Shown here: in pieces, positions 1 through 13,449 of the stretch
Layout of the letters: each line of letters starts with the position of its first letter
Position numbering within the stretch: the stretch's first letter is position 1
The notes under the pieces: generated by a model
Seen by the model: only the letters and a program-made list of their open reading frames with translations
What the model was told of the DNA's origin: nothing
The model's database searches: none
Position numbers and translations under genes: made by a program
From: Lumbricus terrestris
Taxonomy: Eukaryota > Annelida > Clitellata > Crassiclitellata > Lumbricidae
DNA length: 64,000 nt
Reading direction: 5' to 3'
NCBI GenBank assembly: GCA_949752735.1
Contig: OX457053.1
Span: forward strand, 23,568,182 to 23,632,181

Positions 1-749
1 TCTTCCTCGTCGTCGTCCTCCTCATTCTCGTCGTCGTCCTCCTCATCCTCGTCGTGGTCCTCCTCATCCTCGTCGTCGTCCCTTCATCCTCGTCGTCGTC
101 CTCATCCTCGTCGTCGTCCTCCTCATCCTCGTCGTCGTCCCTTCATCCTCGTCGTCCTCCTCATCCTCGTCGTCGTCCTCCTCATCCTCGCCGTCGTCCT
201 CCTCATCCTCGTCGTCGTCCCTTCATCCTCGTCGTCCTCCTCATCCTCGTCGTCGGCCTCCTCATCCTCGTCGTCCTCCTCCTCATCGTCGTCGTCCTCC
301 TCATCCTCGTCGACGTCCCTTCATCCTCGTCGTCCTCCTCATCCTCGTCGTCGTCCTCCTCATCCTCGTCGTCGTCCCTTCATCCTCGTCGTCGTCCCTT
401 CATCCTCGTCGTCCTCCTCATCCTCGTCGTCGTCCCTTCATCCTCGTCGTCCTCCTCATCCTCGTCGTCGTCCCTTCATCCTCGTCGTCCTCCTCATCCT
501 CGTCGTCGTCCCTTCATCCTCGTCGTCCTCCTCATCCTCGTCGTCGTCCTCCTCATCCTCGTCGCCGTCCTCTTCATCCTCGCCGTCGTCCTCCTCATCC
601 TCGTCGTCCCTTCATCCTCGTCGTCCTCCTCATCCTCGTCGTCGTCCCTTCATCCTCGTCGTCCTCCTCATCCTCGTCGTCGACCTCCTCATCCTCGTCG
701 TCGTCCTCCTCATCCTCGTCGTCGTCCTCCTCATCCTCGTCGTCGTCCC

Positions 750-3700
750 TTCATCCTCGTCGTCCACCTCATCCTCGTCGTCGTCCCTTCATCCTCGTCG
801 TCCTCCTCATCCTCGTCGTCGTCCCCTCATTCTCGTCGTCGTCCTCCTCATCCTCGTCGTCGTCCTCCTCATCCTCGTCGTCCTCCTCCTCATCCTCGCC
901 GTCGTCCTCTTCATCCTCGTCGTCCTCCTCATCCTCGTCGTCGTCCTCCTCATCCTCGTCGTAGTCCTCCTCATCCTCGTCGTCGTCCCTTCATCCTCGT
1001 CGTCGTCCTCCTACTCATCCTCGTCGTCGTCCTCCTCATCCTCGTCGTTGTCCTCATCCTCGTCGTCGTCCTCTCATCCTCGTCGTCCTCCTCATCCTCG
1101 TTGTCGTCCTCCTCAACCTCGTCGTCGTCGTCCTCCTCCTCATCGTCGTCCTCATCCTCATCCTCGTCGTAGTCCTTCTCATCTTCGTCGTCGTCCCTTC
1201 ATCCTCGTCGTCCTCCTCATCCTCGTCGTCGTCCTCCTCATCCTCGTCGTCGTCCTCCTCATCCTCGTCGCCGTCCTCCTCATCCTCGCCGTCGTCCTCC
1301 TCATCCTCGCCGTCGTCCTCCTCATCCTCGCCGTCGTCCTCCTCATCCTCGTCGTCGTCCTTTCATCCTCGTCGTCCTCCTCATCCTCGTCGTCGTCCTC
1401 CTCCTCATCGTCGTCGTCCTCCTCATCCTCGTCGTCGTCCTCCTCCTCATCCTCGTCGTCGTCCTCCTTATCCTCGTCGTAGTCCTCCTCATCCTCGTCG
1501 TCGTCTCTTCATCCTCGTCGTCCTCCTCATCCTCGTCGTCGTCCTCCTCATCCTCGTCGTAGTCCTCCTCATCCTCGTCGTCGTCCCTTCATCCTCGTCG
1601 TCGTCCTCATCCTCGTCGTCGTCCTCCTCATCCTCGTCGTCGTCCCTTCATCCTCGTCGTCCTCCTCATCCTCGTCGTCGCCCTCCTCATCCTCGTCGTC
1701 GTCCTCCTCATCCTCGTCGTCGTCCCTTCATCCTCGTCGTCCTCCTCATCCTCGTCGTCGTCCTCCTCATCCTCGTCGTCGTCCTCCTCATCCTCGTTGT
1801 CCTCCTCATCCTCGTCGTCCTCCTCATCCTCGTCGTCGTCCTCTTCATCCTCGTCGTCGTCCTCCTCATCCTCGACGTCGTCCCTTCAACCTCGTCGTCC
1901 TCCTCATCCTCGTCGTCGTCCTCCTCATCCTCGTCGTCGTCCCTTTATCGTCGTCATCCTCCTCATCCTCGTCGTCGTCCTCCTCATCCTCATCGTCGTC
2001 CTCCTCATCCTCGTCGTCGTCCCTTCATCCTCGTCGTCCTCATCCTCGTCGTCGTCCTCATCCTCGTCGTCGTCCTCCTCATCCTCGTCGTCGTCCCTTC
2101 ATCCTCGTCGTCCTCCTCATCCTCGTCGTCGTCCTCATCCTCGTCGTCGTCCTCCTCATCCCCGTCGTCGTCCTCCTCATCCTCGTCGTCGTCCTCTTCA
2201 TCCTCGTCGTCCTCCTTCTCATCCTCGTCGTAGTCCTCATCCTCGTCGTCGTTTTTTCATCCTCGTTGTCCTCCTCATCCTCGTCGTCGTCCTCCTCATC
2301 CCCGTCGTCGTCCTCCTCATCCTCGTCGTCGTCCCTTCATCCTCGTCGACCTCCTCATCCTCGTCGTCGTCCTCCTCATCCTCGTCGTCGTCCTCCTCAT
2401 CCTCGTCGTCGTCCTCCTCATCCTCGTCGTCCTCCTCCTCATCCTCGTCGTAGTCCTCATCCTCGTCGTCGTCCATTCATCCTCGTCGTCGTCCTCATCC
2501 TCGTCGTCGTCCTCCTCATACTCGTCGTCGTCCCTTCATCCTCGTCGTCCTCCTCATCCTCGTCGTCGTCCTCTTCATCCTCGTCTTCGTCCCTTCATCC
2601 TCGTCGACCTCCTCCCCGTCCTCCTCGTCGTCCTCAGCATCTCCTCGTCGTCCTCCTCCCCGTCATCCTCGTCGACCTCAGCCTCTGCTCGTCGTCCTCC
2701 TCAACCTCGTCGTCCTCTTCACCCTCGTCGTCCTCCTCATCCTCGTCGTCCTCTTCACCCTCGTCGTCGTCCTCCTCATCCTCGTCGTCCTCCTCATCCT
2801 CGTCGTCCTCCTCATCCTCGTCGTCTCCTCACCCTCGTCGTCCTCCTCACCCTCGTCGTCCTCCTCATCCTCGTCGTCCTCCTCATCCTCGTCGTCCACT
2901 ACATCCTCGTTGTCCTTTTCATCCCCGTCGTCCTCCTCATTGTCGTCGTTCTTTTCATCCTCGTCGTCCTCCTCATCCTCGTCGTCCTCCTCATCCTCGT
3001 CGTCGTCCTCCTCATCCTCGTCGTCCTCTTCATCCTCTTTGTCCTCATCTTCGTCGTCGTCCTCCTCATCCTCGTCGTCGTCCTCCTCATCCTCGTCTTC
3101 GTCCTCCTCATCCTCGTCGTCCTCCTCATTCTCGTCGTCGTCCTCATCCTCCTCATCCTCGTCGTCCTCCTCATCCTCGTCGTCGTCTTCCTCATCCTCG
3201 TCGTCCTCTTCATCCTCTTTGTCCTCATCTTCGTCGTCGTCCTCCTCATCCTCGTCGTCCTCCTCATCCTCGTCTTCGTCCTCCTCATCCTCGTCGTCCT
3301 CCTCATTCTCGTCGTCGTCCTCATCCTCGTCATCCTCCTCATCTTCGTCGTCCTCCTCATCCTCGTCGTCGTCTTCCTCATCTTCGTCGTCGTCCTCCTC
3401 ATCCTCGACGTCGTCCTCCTCATCTTCGTCGTCGTCGTTCCTCATCCTCGTCGTCCTCCTCATCCTCGCCGTCGTCCTCCTCATCCTCGTCGTCGTCCCT
3501 TCATCCTCGTCGTCCTCCTCATCCTCGTCGTCGTCCTCCTCATCCTCCTCGTCGTCCTCCTCATCCTCGTCGTCGTCCTCCTCATCCTCGTCGTCCTCCT
3601 CCTCATCCTCGTCGTAGTCCTCATCCTCGTCGTCCTCCTCCTCATCCTCGTCGTAGTCCTCATCCTCGTCGTCGTCCCTTCATCCTCGTCGTCCTCCTCA

Positions 3701-6655
3701 TCCTCGTCGTAGTCCTCATCCTCGTCGTCGTCCCTTCATCCTCGTCGTCCTCCTCATCCTCGTCGTCGTCCTCCTCATCCTCGTCGTCGTCCCTTCATCC
3801 TCGTCGTCCTCCTCATCCTCGTCGTAGTCCTCATCCTCGTCGTCGTCCCTTCATCCTCGTCGTCCTCCTCATCCTCGTCGTCGTCCTCCTCATCCTCGTC
3901 GTCGTCCTCCTCATCCTCGTCGTCGTCCCTTCATCCTCGTCGTCCACCTCATCCTCGTCGTCGTCCCTTCATCCTCGTCGTCCTCCTCATCCGCGTCGTC
4001 GTCCCCTCATTCTCGTCGTCGTCCTCCTCATCCTCGTCGTCGTCCTCCTCATCCTCGTCGTCCTCCTCCTCATCCTCGCCGTCGTCCTCTTCATCCTCGT
4101 CGTCCTCCTCATCCTCGTCGTCGTCCTCCTCATCCTCGTCGTAGTCCTCCTCATCCTCGTCGTCGTCCCTTCATCCTCGTCGTCGTCCTCCTACTCATCC
4201 TCGTCGTCCTCCTCATCCTCGTCGTTGTCCTCATCCTCGTCGTCGTCCTCTCATCCTCGTCGTCCTCCTCATCCTCGTTGTCGTCCTCCTCAACCTCGTC
4301 GTCGTCGTCCTCCTCATCATCGTCGTCCTCATCCTCGTCGTAGTCCTTCTCATCTTCGTCGTCGTCCCTTCATCCTCGTCGTCCTCCTCATCGTCGTCGT
4401 CGTCCTCCTCATCCTCGTCGTCGTCCTCCTCATCCTCGTCGCCGTCCTCCTCATCCTCGCCGTCGTCCTCCTCATCCTCGCCGTCGTCCTCCTCATCCTC
4501 GTCGTCGTCCTCCTCATCCTCGTCGTCGTCCCTTCATCCTCGTCGTCCTCCTCATCCTCGTCGTCGTCCTCCTCCTCATCGTCGTCGTCCTCCTCATCCT
4601 CGTCGTCGTCCTCCTCCTCATCCTCGTCGTCGTCCTCCTTATCCTCGTCGTAGTCCTCCTCATCCTCGTCGTCGTCTTTTCATCCTCGTCGTCCTCCTCA
4701 TCCTCGTCGTCGTCCTCCTCATCCTCGTCGTAGTCCTCCTCATCCTCGTCGTCGTCCCTTCATCCTCGTCGTCGTCCTCATCCTCGTCGTCGTCCTCCTC
4801 ATCCTCGTCGTCGTCCCTTCATCCTCGTCGTCCTCCTCATCCTCGTCGTCGCCCTCCTCATCCTCGTCGTCGTCCTCCTCATCCTCGTCGTCGTCCCTTC
4901 ATCCTCGTCGTCCTCCTCATCCTCGTCGTCGTCCTCCTCATCCTCGTCGTCGTCCTCCTCATCCTCGTTGTCGTCCTCATCCTCGTCGTCCTCCTCATCC
5001 TCGTCGTCGTCCTCTTCATCCTCGTCGTCGTCCTCCTCATCCTCGTCGTCGTCCCTTCAACCTCGTCGTCCTCCTCATCCTCGTCGTCGTCCTCCTCATC
5101 CTCGTCGTCGTCCCTTTATCGTCGTCATCCTCCTCATCCTCGTCGTCGTCCTCCTCATCCTCATCGTCGTCCTCCTCATCCTCGTCGTCGTCCCTTCATC
5201 CTCGTCGTCCTCATCCTCGTCGTCGTCCTCATCCTCGTCGTCGTCCTCCTCATCCTCGTCGTCGTCCCTTCATCCTCGTCGTCCTCCTCATCCTCGTCGT
5301 CGTCCTCATCCTCGTCGTCGTCCTCCTCATCCCCGTCGTCGTCCTCCTCATCCTCGTCGTCGTCCTCCTCATCCTCGTCGTCCTCCTTCTCATCCTCGTC
5401 GTAGTCCTCATCCTCGTCGTCGTTTTTTCATCCTCGTTGTCCTCCTCATCCTCGTCGTCGTCCTCCTCATCCCCGTCGTCGTCCTCCTCATCCTCGTCGT
5501 CGTCCCTTCATCCTCGTCGACCTCCTCATCCTCGTCGTCGTCCTCCTCATCCTCGTCGTCGTCCTCCTCATCCTCGTCGTCGTCCTCCTCATCCTCGTCG
5601 TCCTCCTCCTCATCCTCGTCGTAGTCCTCATCCTCGTCGTCGTCCCTTCATCCTCGTCGTCGTCCTCATCCTCGTCGTCGTCCTCCTCATACTCGTCGTC
5701 GTCCCTTCATCCTCGTCGTCCTCCTCATCCTCGTCGTCGTCCTCTTCATCCTCGTCTTCGTCCCTTCATCCTCGTCGACCTCCTCCCCGTCCTCCTCGTC
5801 GTCCTCAGCATCTCCTCGTCGTCCTCCTCCCCGTCATCCTCGTCGACCTCAGCCTCTGCTCGTCGTCCTCCTCAACCTCGTCGTCCTCTTCACCCTCGTC
5901 GTCCTCCTCATCCTCGTCGTCCTCTTCACCCTCGTCGTCGTCCTCCTCATCCTCGTCGTCCTCCTCATCCTCGTCGTCCTCCTCATCCTCGTCGTCTCCT
6001 CACCCTCGTCGTCCTCCTCACCCTCGTCGTCCTCCTCATCCTCGTCGTCCTCCTCATCCTCGTCGTCCACTACATCCTCGTTGTCCTTTTCATCCCCGTC
6101 TTCCTCCTCATTGTCGTCGTTCTTTTCATCCTCGTCGTCCTCCTCATCCTCGTCGTCCTCCTCATCCTCGTCGTCGTCCTCCTCATCCTCGTCGTCCTCT
6201 TCATCCTCTTTGTCCTCATCTTCGTCGTCGTCCTCCTCATCCTCGTCGTCGTCCTTCCCATCCTCGTCTTCGTCCTCCTCATCCTCGTCGTCCTCCTCAT
6301 TCTCGTCGTCGTCCTCATCCTCCTCATCCTCGTCGTCCTCCTCATCCTCGTCGTCGTCTTCCTCATCCTCGTCGTCCTCTTCATCCTCTTTGTCCTCATC
6401 TTCGTCGTCGTCCTCCTCATCCTCGTCGTCCTCCTCATCCTCGTCTTCGTCCTCCTCATCCTCGTCGTCCTCCTCATTCTCGTCGTCGTCCTCATCCTCG
6501 TCATCCTCCTCATCCTCGTCGTCCTCCTCATCCTCGTCGTCGTCTTCCTCATCTTCGTCGTCGTCCTCCTCATCCTCGACGTCGTCCTCCTCATCTTCGT
6601 CGTCGTCCTCCTCATCCTCGTCGTCCTCCTCATCCTCGCCGTCGTCCTCCTCATC
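750..6655. repeat. Higher-order tandem duplication, about 3.17 kb
   Basis: Rare variants recur in the same order about 3.17 kb apart. A run of six T (GTTTTTTC) lies at 2251 and 5422, and AGCCTCTGCT at 2680 and 5851; both pairs give an offset of exactly 3171. Further left, the CTACTCATCC marker (about 1011 and 4191) gives about 3180, so small indels have accumulated. The two copies span roughly 750-3480 and 3930-6655. This shows amplification of kilobase blocks, not only of the 17-21 bp units. Boundaries were judged by eye. Confidence 0.8.
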
Positions 6656-9600
6656 CTCGTCGTCGTCCCTTCATCCTCGTCGTCCTCCTCATCCTCGTCG
6701 TCGTCCTCCTCATCCTCCTCGTCGTCCTCCTCATCCTCGTCGTCGTCCTCCTCATCCTCGTCGTCCTCCTCATCCTCGCCGTCGTCCTCTTCATCCTCGT
6801 CGTCGTCCCTTCATCCTCGTCGTCCTCCTCATCCTCGTCGTCGTCCTCCTCATCCTCCTCGTCGTCCTCCTCATCCTCGTCGTCGTCCTCCTCATCCTCG
6901 TCGTCCTCCTCATCCTCGTCGTCGTCCCTTCATCCTCGTCGTCCTCCTCATCCTCGTCGTCGTCCTTCTCATCCTCGTCGTCCTCCTCTTCCTCGTCGTC
7001 GTCCTCCTCATCCTCGCCGTCGTCCTCTTCATCCTCGTCGTCGTCCTCCTCATCCTCGTCGTCGTCCTCCTCATCCTCGTCGTCGTCCTCCTCATCCTCG
7101 TCGTCGTCCTCCTCATCCTCGTCGTCGTCCCTTCATCCTCGTCGTCCTGCTCATCCTCGTCGTCGTCCTCATCCTCGTCGTCGTCATCCTCATCCTCGTC
7201 GTCGTCCCTTCATCCTCGTCGATCTCTTCATCCTCGTCGTCGTCCTCCTCATCCTCGTCGTCGTCCCTTCATCCTCGTCGTCCTCCTCATCCTCGTCGTC
7301 GTCCTCCTCATCCTCGTCGTCGTCCCTTCATCCTCGTCATCCTCCTCATCCTCGTCGTCGTCCTCCTCATCCTCGTCGTCGTCCTCCTCACCCTCGTCGT
7401 CGTCCCTTCATCCTCGTCGTCCTCCTCATCCTCGTCGTCGTCCTCATCCTCGTCGTCGTCCTCCTCATCCTCGTCGTCGTCCCTTCATCCTCGTCGTCCT
7501 CCTCATCCTCGTCGTCGTCCTCATCCTCGTCGTCGTCCTCCTCATCCTCGTCGTCGTCCTCCTCATCCTCGTCGTCGTCCCATCATCCTCGTCGTCCTCC
7601 TCATCCTCGTCGTCGTCCTCCTCATCCTCGTCGTCGTCCTCCTCATCCTCGTCGTCGTCCTCCTCATCCTCGTCGTCCTCCTCCTCATCCTCGTCGTAGT
7701 CCTCATCCTCGTCGTCCTCCTCCTCATCCTCGTCGTAGTCCTCATCCTCGTCGTCGTTCCTTCATCCTCGTCGTCCTCCTCATCCTCGTCGTAGTCCTCA
7801 TCCTCGTCGTCGTCCCTTCATCCTCGTCGTCCTCCTCATCCTCGTCGTCGTCCTCCTCATCCTCGTCGTCGTCCCTTCATCCTCGTCGTCCTCCTCATCC
7901 TCGTCGTCGTCCTCCTCATCCTCGTCGTCGTCCTCCTCATCCTCGTCGTAGTCCCTTCATCCTCGTCGTCCTCCTCATCCTTGTCGTCGTCCTCATCCTC
8001 GACGTCGTCCTCCTCATCCTCGTCGTCGTCCCTTCATCCTCGTCGACCTCTTCATCTTCGTCGTCGTCCTCCTCATCCTCGTCGTCGTCCCTTCATCCTC
8101 GTCGTCCTCCTCATCCTCGTCGTCGTCCTCCTCATCCTCGTCGTCGTCCCTTCATCCTCGTCATCCTCCTCATCCTCGTCGTCGTCCTCCTCATCGGCGC
8201 CGTCGTCCCTTCATCCTCGTCGTCCTCCTCATCCTCGTCGTCGTCCTCCTCATCCTCGTCGTCGTCCTCCTCATCCTCGTCGTCGTCCCTTCATCCTCGT
8301 CATCCTCCTCATCCTCGTCGTCGTCCTCCTCATCCTCGTCGTCGTCCTGCTCATCCTCGTCGTCGTCCTCCTCATCCTCGTCGTCGTCCCTTCATCCTCG
8401 TCGTCCTCCTCATCCTCGTCGTCGTCCTCATCCTCGTCGTCGTCCTCCTCATCCTCGTCGTCGTCCCTTCATCCTCGTCGTCTTCCTCATCCTCGTCGTC
8501 GTCCTCATCCTCGTCGTCGTCCTCCTCATCCTCGTCGTCGTCCTCCTCATCCTCGTCGTCGTCCTCCTCATCCTCGTCGTCCTCCTCCTCATCCTCGTCG
8601 TAGTCCTCATCCTCGCCGTCGTCCCTTCATCCTCGTCGTCCTCCTCATCCTCGTCGTCGTCCTCCTCATCCTCGTCGTCGTCCTCCTCATCCTCGTCGTC
8701 GTCCCTTCATCCTCGTCGACCTCCTCATCCTCGTCGTCGTCCTCCTCATCCTCGTCGTCGTCTTCCTCATCCTCGTCGTCCTCCTCATCCTCGTCGTCCT
8801 CCTCCTCATCCTCGTCGTAGTCCTCATCCTCGTCGTCATCCCTTCATCCTCGTCGTCCTCCTCCCCGTCCTCCTCATCCTCGTCGTCGTCCCTTCATCCT
8901 CGTCGTCCTCCTCATCCTCGTCGTCGTCCTCCTCATCCTCGTCGTTGTCCCTTCATCCTCGTCGTCCTCCTCATCCTCGTCGTCGTCCTCCTCATCCTCG
9001 TCGTCGTCCTCCTCCTCATCCTCGTCGTCATCCTCCTCATCCTCGTCGTAGTCCTCCTCATCCTCGTCGTCGTCCCTTCATCCTCGTCGTCCTCCTCATC
9101 CTCGTCGTCGTCCTCCTCATCCTCGTCGTCGTCCTCATCCTCGTCGTCGTCCCTTCATCCTCGTCGTCCTCCTCATCCTCGTCGTCGTCCTCCTCATCCT
9201 CGTCGTCGTCCTCCTCATCCTCGTCGTCGTCCTCCTCATCCTCGTCGTAGTCCTCCTCATCCTCGTCGTCGTCCCTTCATCCTCGTCGTCGTCCTCATCC
9301 TCGTCGTCCCTTCATCCTCGTCGTCCTCCTCATCCTCGTCGTCGTCCTCCTCATCCTCGCCGTCGTCCTCCTCATCCTCGTCGTCGTCCTTTCATCCTCG
9401 TCGTCCTCCTCATCCTCGTCGTCGTCCTCCTCATCCTCGTCGTCCTCCTCCTCATCGTCGTCGTCCTCATCCTCGTCGTCCTCCTCCTCATCGTCGTCGT
9501 CCTCATCGTCGTCGTCCTCCTCATCCTCGTCGTCGTCCTCCTCATCCTCGTCGTCGTCCCTTCATCCTCGTCGTCGTCCCTTCATCCTCGTCGTCCTCCT

Positions 9601-12600
9601 CATCCTCGTCGTCGTCCCTTCATCCTCGTCGTCCTCCTCATCCTCGTCGTCGTCCCTTCATCCTCGTCGTCCTCCTCATCCTCGTCGTCGTCCCTTCAGC
9701 CTCGTCGTCCTCCTCATCCTCGTCGTCGTCCTCCTCATCCTCGTCGCCGTCCTCCTCATCCTCGCCGTCGTCCTCCTCATCCTCGTCGCCCCTTCATCCT
9801 CGTCGTCCTCCTCATCCTCGTCGTCGTCCCTTCATCCTCGTCGTCCTCCTCATCCTCGTCGTCGACCTCCTCATCCTCGTCGTCGTCCTCCTCATCCTCG
9901 TCGTCGTCCTCCTCATCCTCGTCGTCGTCCCTTCATCCTCGTCGTCCACCTCATCCTCGTCGTCGTCCCTTCATCCTCGTCGTCCTCCTCATCCTCGTCG
10001 TCGTCCCCTCATTCTCGTCGTCGTCCTCCTCATCCTCCTCGTCGTCCTCCTCATCCTCGTCGTCCTTCTCCTTATCCTCGCCGTCGTCCTCTTCATCCTC
10101 GTCGTCCTCCTCATCCTCGTCGTCGTCCTCCTCATCCTCGTCGTAGTCCTCCTCATCCTCGTCGTCGTCCCTTCATCCTCGTCGTCGTCCTCCTACTCAT
10201 CCTCGTCGTCGTCCTCCTCATCCTCGTCGTAGTCCTCATCCTCGTCGTCGTCCTCTCATCCTCGTCGTCCTCCTCATTCTCGTTGTCGTCCTCCTCAACC
10301 TCGTCGTCGTCGTCCTCCTCATCCTCGTCGTCCTCATCCTCATCCTCGTCGTAGTCCTCCTCATCTTCGTCGTCGTCCCTTCATCCTCGTCGTCCTCCTC
10401 ATCCTCGTCGTCGTCCTCCTCATCCTCGTCGTCGTCCTCCTCATCCTCGTCGCCGTCCTCCTCATCCTCGCCGTCGTCCTCCTCAACCTCGCCGTCGTCC
10501 TCCTCATCCTCGTCGTCGTCCTCCTCATCCTCGTCGTCGTCCCTTCATCCTCGTCGTCCTCCTCATCCTCGTCGTCGTCCTCCTCCTCATCGTCGTCGTC
10601 CTCCTCATCCTCGTCGTCGTCCTCCTCCTCATCCTCGTCGTCGTCCTCCTTATCCTCGTCGTAGTCCTCCTCATCCTCGTCGTCGTCTCTTCATCCTCGT
10701 CGTCCTCCTCATCCTCGTCGTCGTCCTCCTCATCCTCGTCGTCGTCCCTTCATCCTCGTCGTCCTCCTCATCCTCGTCGTCGCCCTCCTCAACCTCGTCG
10801 TCGTCCTCCTCATCCTCGTCGTCGTCCCTTCATCCTCGTCGTCCTCCTCATCCTCGTCGTCGTCCTCCTCATCCTCGTCGTCGTCCTCCTCATCCTCGTT
10901 GTCCTCCTCATCCTCGTCGTCCTCCTCATCCTCGTCGTCGTCCTCCTCATCCTCGTCGTAGTCCTCCTCATCCTCGTCGTCGTCCCTTCATCCTCGTCGT
11001 CCTCCTCATCCTCGTCGTCGTCCTCCTCATCCTCGTCGTCGTCCCTTCATCCTCGTCGTCCTCCTCATCCTCGTCGTCGTCTTCCTCATCCTCGTCGTCG
11101 TCCTCCTCATCCTCGTCGTCGTCCCTTCATCCTCGTCGTCCTCCTCATCCTCGTCGTCGTCCTCATCCTCGTCGTCGTCCTCCTCATCCTCGTCGTCGTC
11201 CCTTCATCCTCGTCGACCTCTTCATCCTCGTCGTCGTCCTCCTCATCCTCGTCGTTGTCCCTTCATCCTCGTCGTCCTCCTCATCCTCGTCGTCGTCCTC
11301 CTCATCCTCGTCGTCGTCCCTTCATCCTCGTCATCCTCCTCATCCTCGTCGTCGTCCTCCTCATCCTCGTCGTCGTCCTCCTCATCCTCGTCGTCGTCCC
11401 ATCATCCTCGTCGTCCTCATCCTCGTCGTCCTCCTCATCCTCGTCGTCCTCCTCATCCTCGCCGTCGTCCTCCTCATCCTCGTCGTCGTCCCTTCATCCT
11501 CGTCGTCCTCCTCATCCTCGTCGTCGTCCTCCTCATCCTCGTCGTCGTCCTCCTCATCCTCCTCGTCGTCCTCCTCATCCTCGTCGTCGTCCTCCTCATC
11601 CTCGTCGTCCTCCTCATCCTCGCCGTCGTCCTCCTCATCCTCGTCGTCGTCCCTTCATCCTCGTCGTCCTCCTCATCCTCGTCGTCGTCCTTCTCATCCT
11701 CGTCGTCCTCCTCTTCCTCGTCGTCGTCCTCCTCATCCTCGCCGTCGTCCTCTCCATCCTCGTCGTCGTCCTCCTCATCCTCGTCGTCGTCCTCCTCTTC
11801 CTCGTCGTCGTCCTCCTCATCCTCGTCGTCGTCCTCCTCATCCTCGTCGTCGTCCCTTCATCCTCGTCGTCCTCCTCATCCTCGTCGTCGTCCTCCTCAT
11901 CCTCGTCGTCGTCCTCCTCATCCTCGTCGTCGTCCTCCTCATCTTCGTCGTCCTCCTCCTCATCCTCGTCGTAGTCCTCATCCTCGTCGTCCTCCTCCTC
12001 ATCCTCGTCGTAGTCCTCATCCTCGTCGTCGTCCCTTCATCCTCGTCGTCCTCCTCATCCTCGTCGTAGTCCTCATCCTCGTCGTCGTCCCTTCATCCTC
12101 GTCGTCCTCCTCATCCTCGTCGTCGTCCTCCTCATCCTCGTCGTCGTCCCTTCATCCTCGTCGTCCTCCTCATCCTCGTCGTCGTCCTCCTCATCCTCGT
12201 CGTCGTCCTCCTCATCCTCGTCGTCGTCCCTTCATCCTCGTCGTCCTCCTCATCCTTGTCGTCGTCCTCATCCTCGTCGTCGTCCTCCTCATCTTCGTCG
12301 TCGTCCCTTCATCCTCGTCGACCTCTTCATCCTCGTCGTCGTCCTCCTCATCCTCGTCGTCGTCCCTTCATCCTCGTCGTCCTCCTCATCCTCGTCGTCG
12401 TCCTCCTCATCCTCGTCGTCGTCCCTTCATCCTCGTCATCCTCCTCATCCTCGTCGTCGTCCTCCTCATCCGCGCCGTCGTCCCTTCATCCTCGTCGTCC
12501 TCCTCATCCTCGTCGTTGTCCTCCTCATCCTCGTCGTCGTCCTCCTCATCCTCGTCCTCGTCCTCCTCATCCTCGTCGTCGTCCTCCTCATCCTCGTCGT

Positions 12601-13449
12601 CGTCCTTCTCATCCTCGTCGTCCTCCTCATCCTCGTCGTCGTCCTCATCCTCGTCGTCGTCCTCCTCATCCTCGTCGTCGTCCCTTCATCCTCGTCGTCT
12701 TCCTCATCCTCGTCGTCGTCCTCATCCTCGTCGTCGTCCTCCTCATCCTCGTCGTCGTCCTCCTCATCCTCGTCGTCCTCCTCCTCATCCTCGTCGTAGT
12801 CCTCATCCTCGCCGTCGTCCCTTCATCCTCGTCGTCCTCCTCATCCTCGTCGTCGTCCTCCTCATCCTCGTCGTCGTCCTCCTCATCCTCGTCGTCGTCC
12901 CTTCATCCTCGTCGACCTCCTCATCCTCGTAATCGTCCTCCTCATCCTCGTCGTCGTCCTCCTCATCCTCGTCGTCCTCCTCCTCATCCTCGTCGTAGTC
13001 CTCATCCTCGTCGTCGTCCCTTCATCCTCGTCGTCCTCCTCATCCTCGTCGTCGTCCTCCTCATCCTCGTCGTCGTCCTCCTCATCCTCGTCGTCTTCCC
13101 TTCATCCTCGTCGTCCTCCTCATCCTCGTCGTCGTCCTCCTCATCCTCGTCGTTGTCCCTTCATCCTCGTCGTCCTCCTCATCCTCGTCGTCGTCCTCCT
13201 CATCCTCGTCGTCGTCCTCCTCCTCATCCTCGTCGTCATCCTCCTCATCCTCGTCGTAGTCCTCCTCATCCTCGTCGTCGTCCCTTCATCCTCGTCGTCC
13301 TCCTCATCCTCGTCGTCGTCCTCCTCATCCTCGTCGTCGTCCTCATCCTCGTCGTCGTCCTCCTCATCCTCGTCGTAGTCCTCCTCATCCTCGTCGTCGT
13401 CCTCCTCAACCTCGTCGTCGTCCTCATCCTCGTCGTCGTCCTCCTCATC

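Noticed and set aside
2678..3484. Minus-strand 268-codon acidic frame as a nucleolin-like gene
   Set aside because: Purely compositional Asp/Glu, continuous with the satellite and repeated 3171 bp away; kept only as an observation on array structure.
54..9250. Open frames of up to 840 codons coding poly-Ser, HPRR or LILVV tracts
   Set aside because: They are consequences of a stop-free TCN satellite with frame-shifting 17-bp units; no start context, splice sites or domain.
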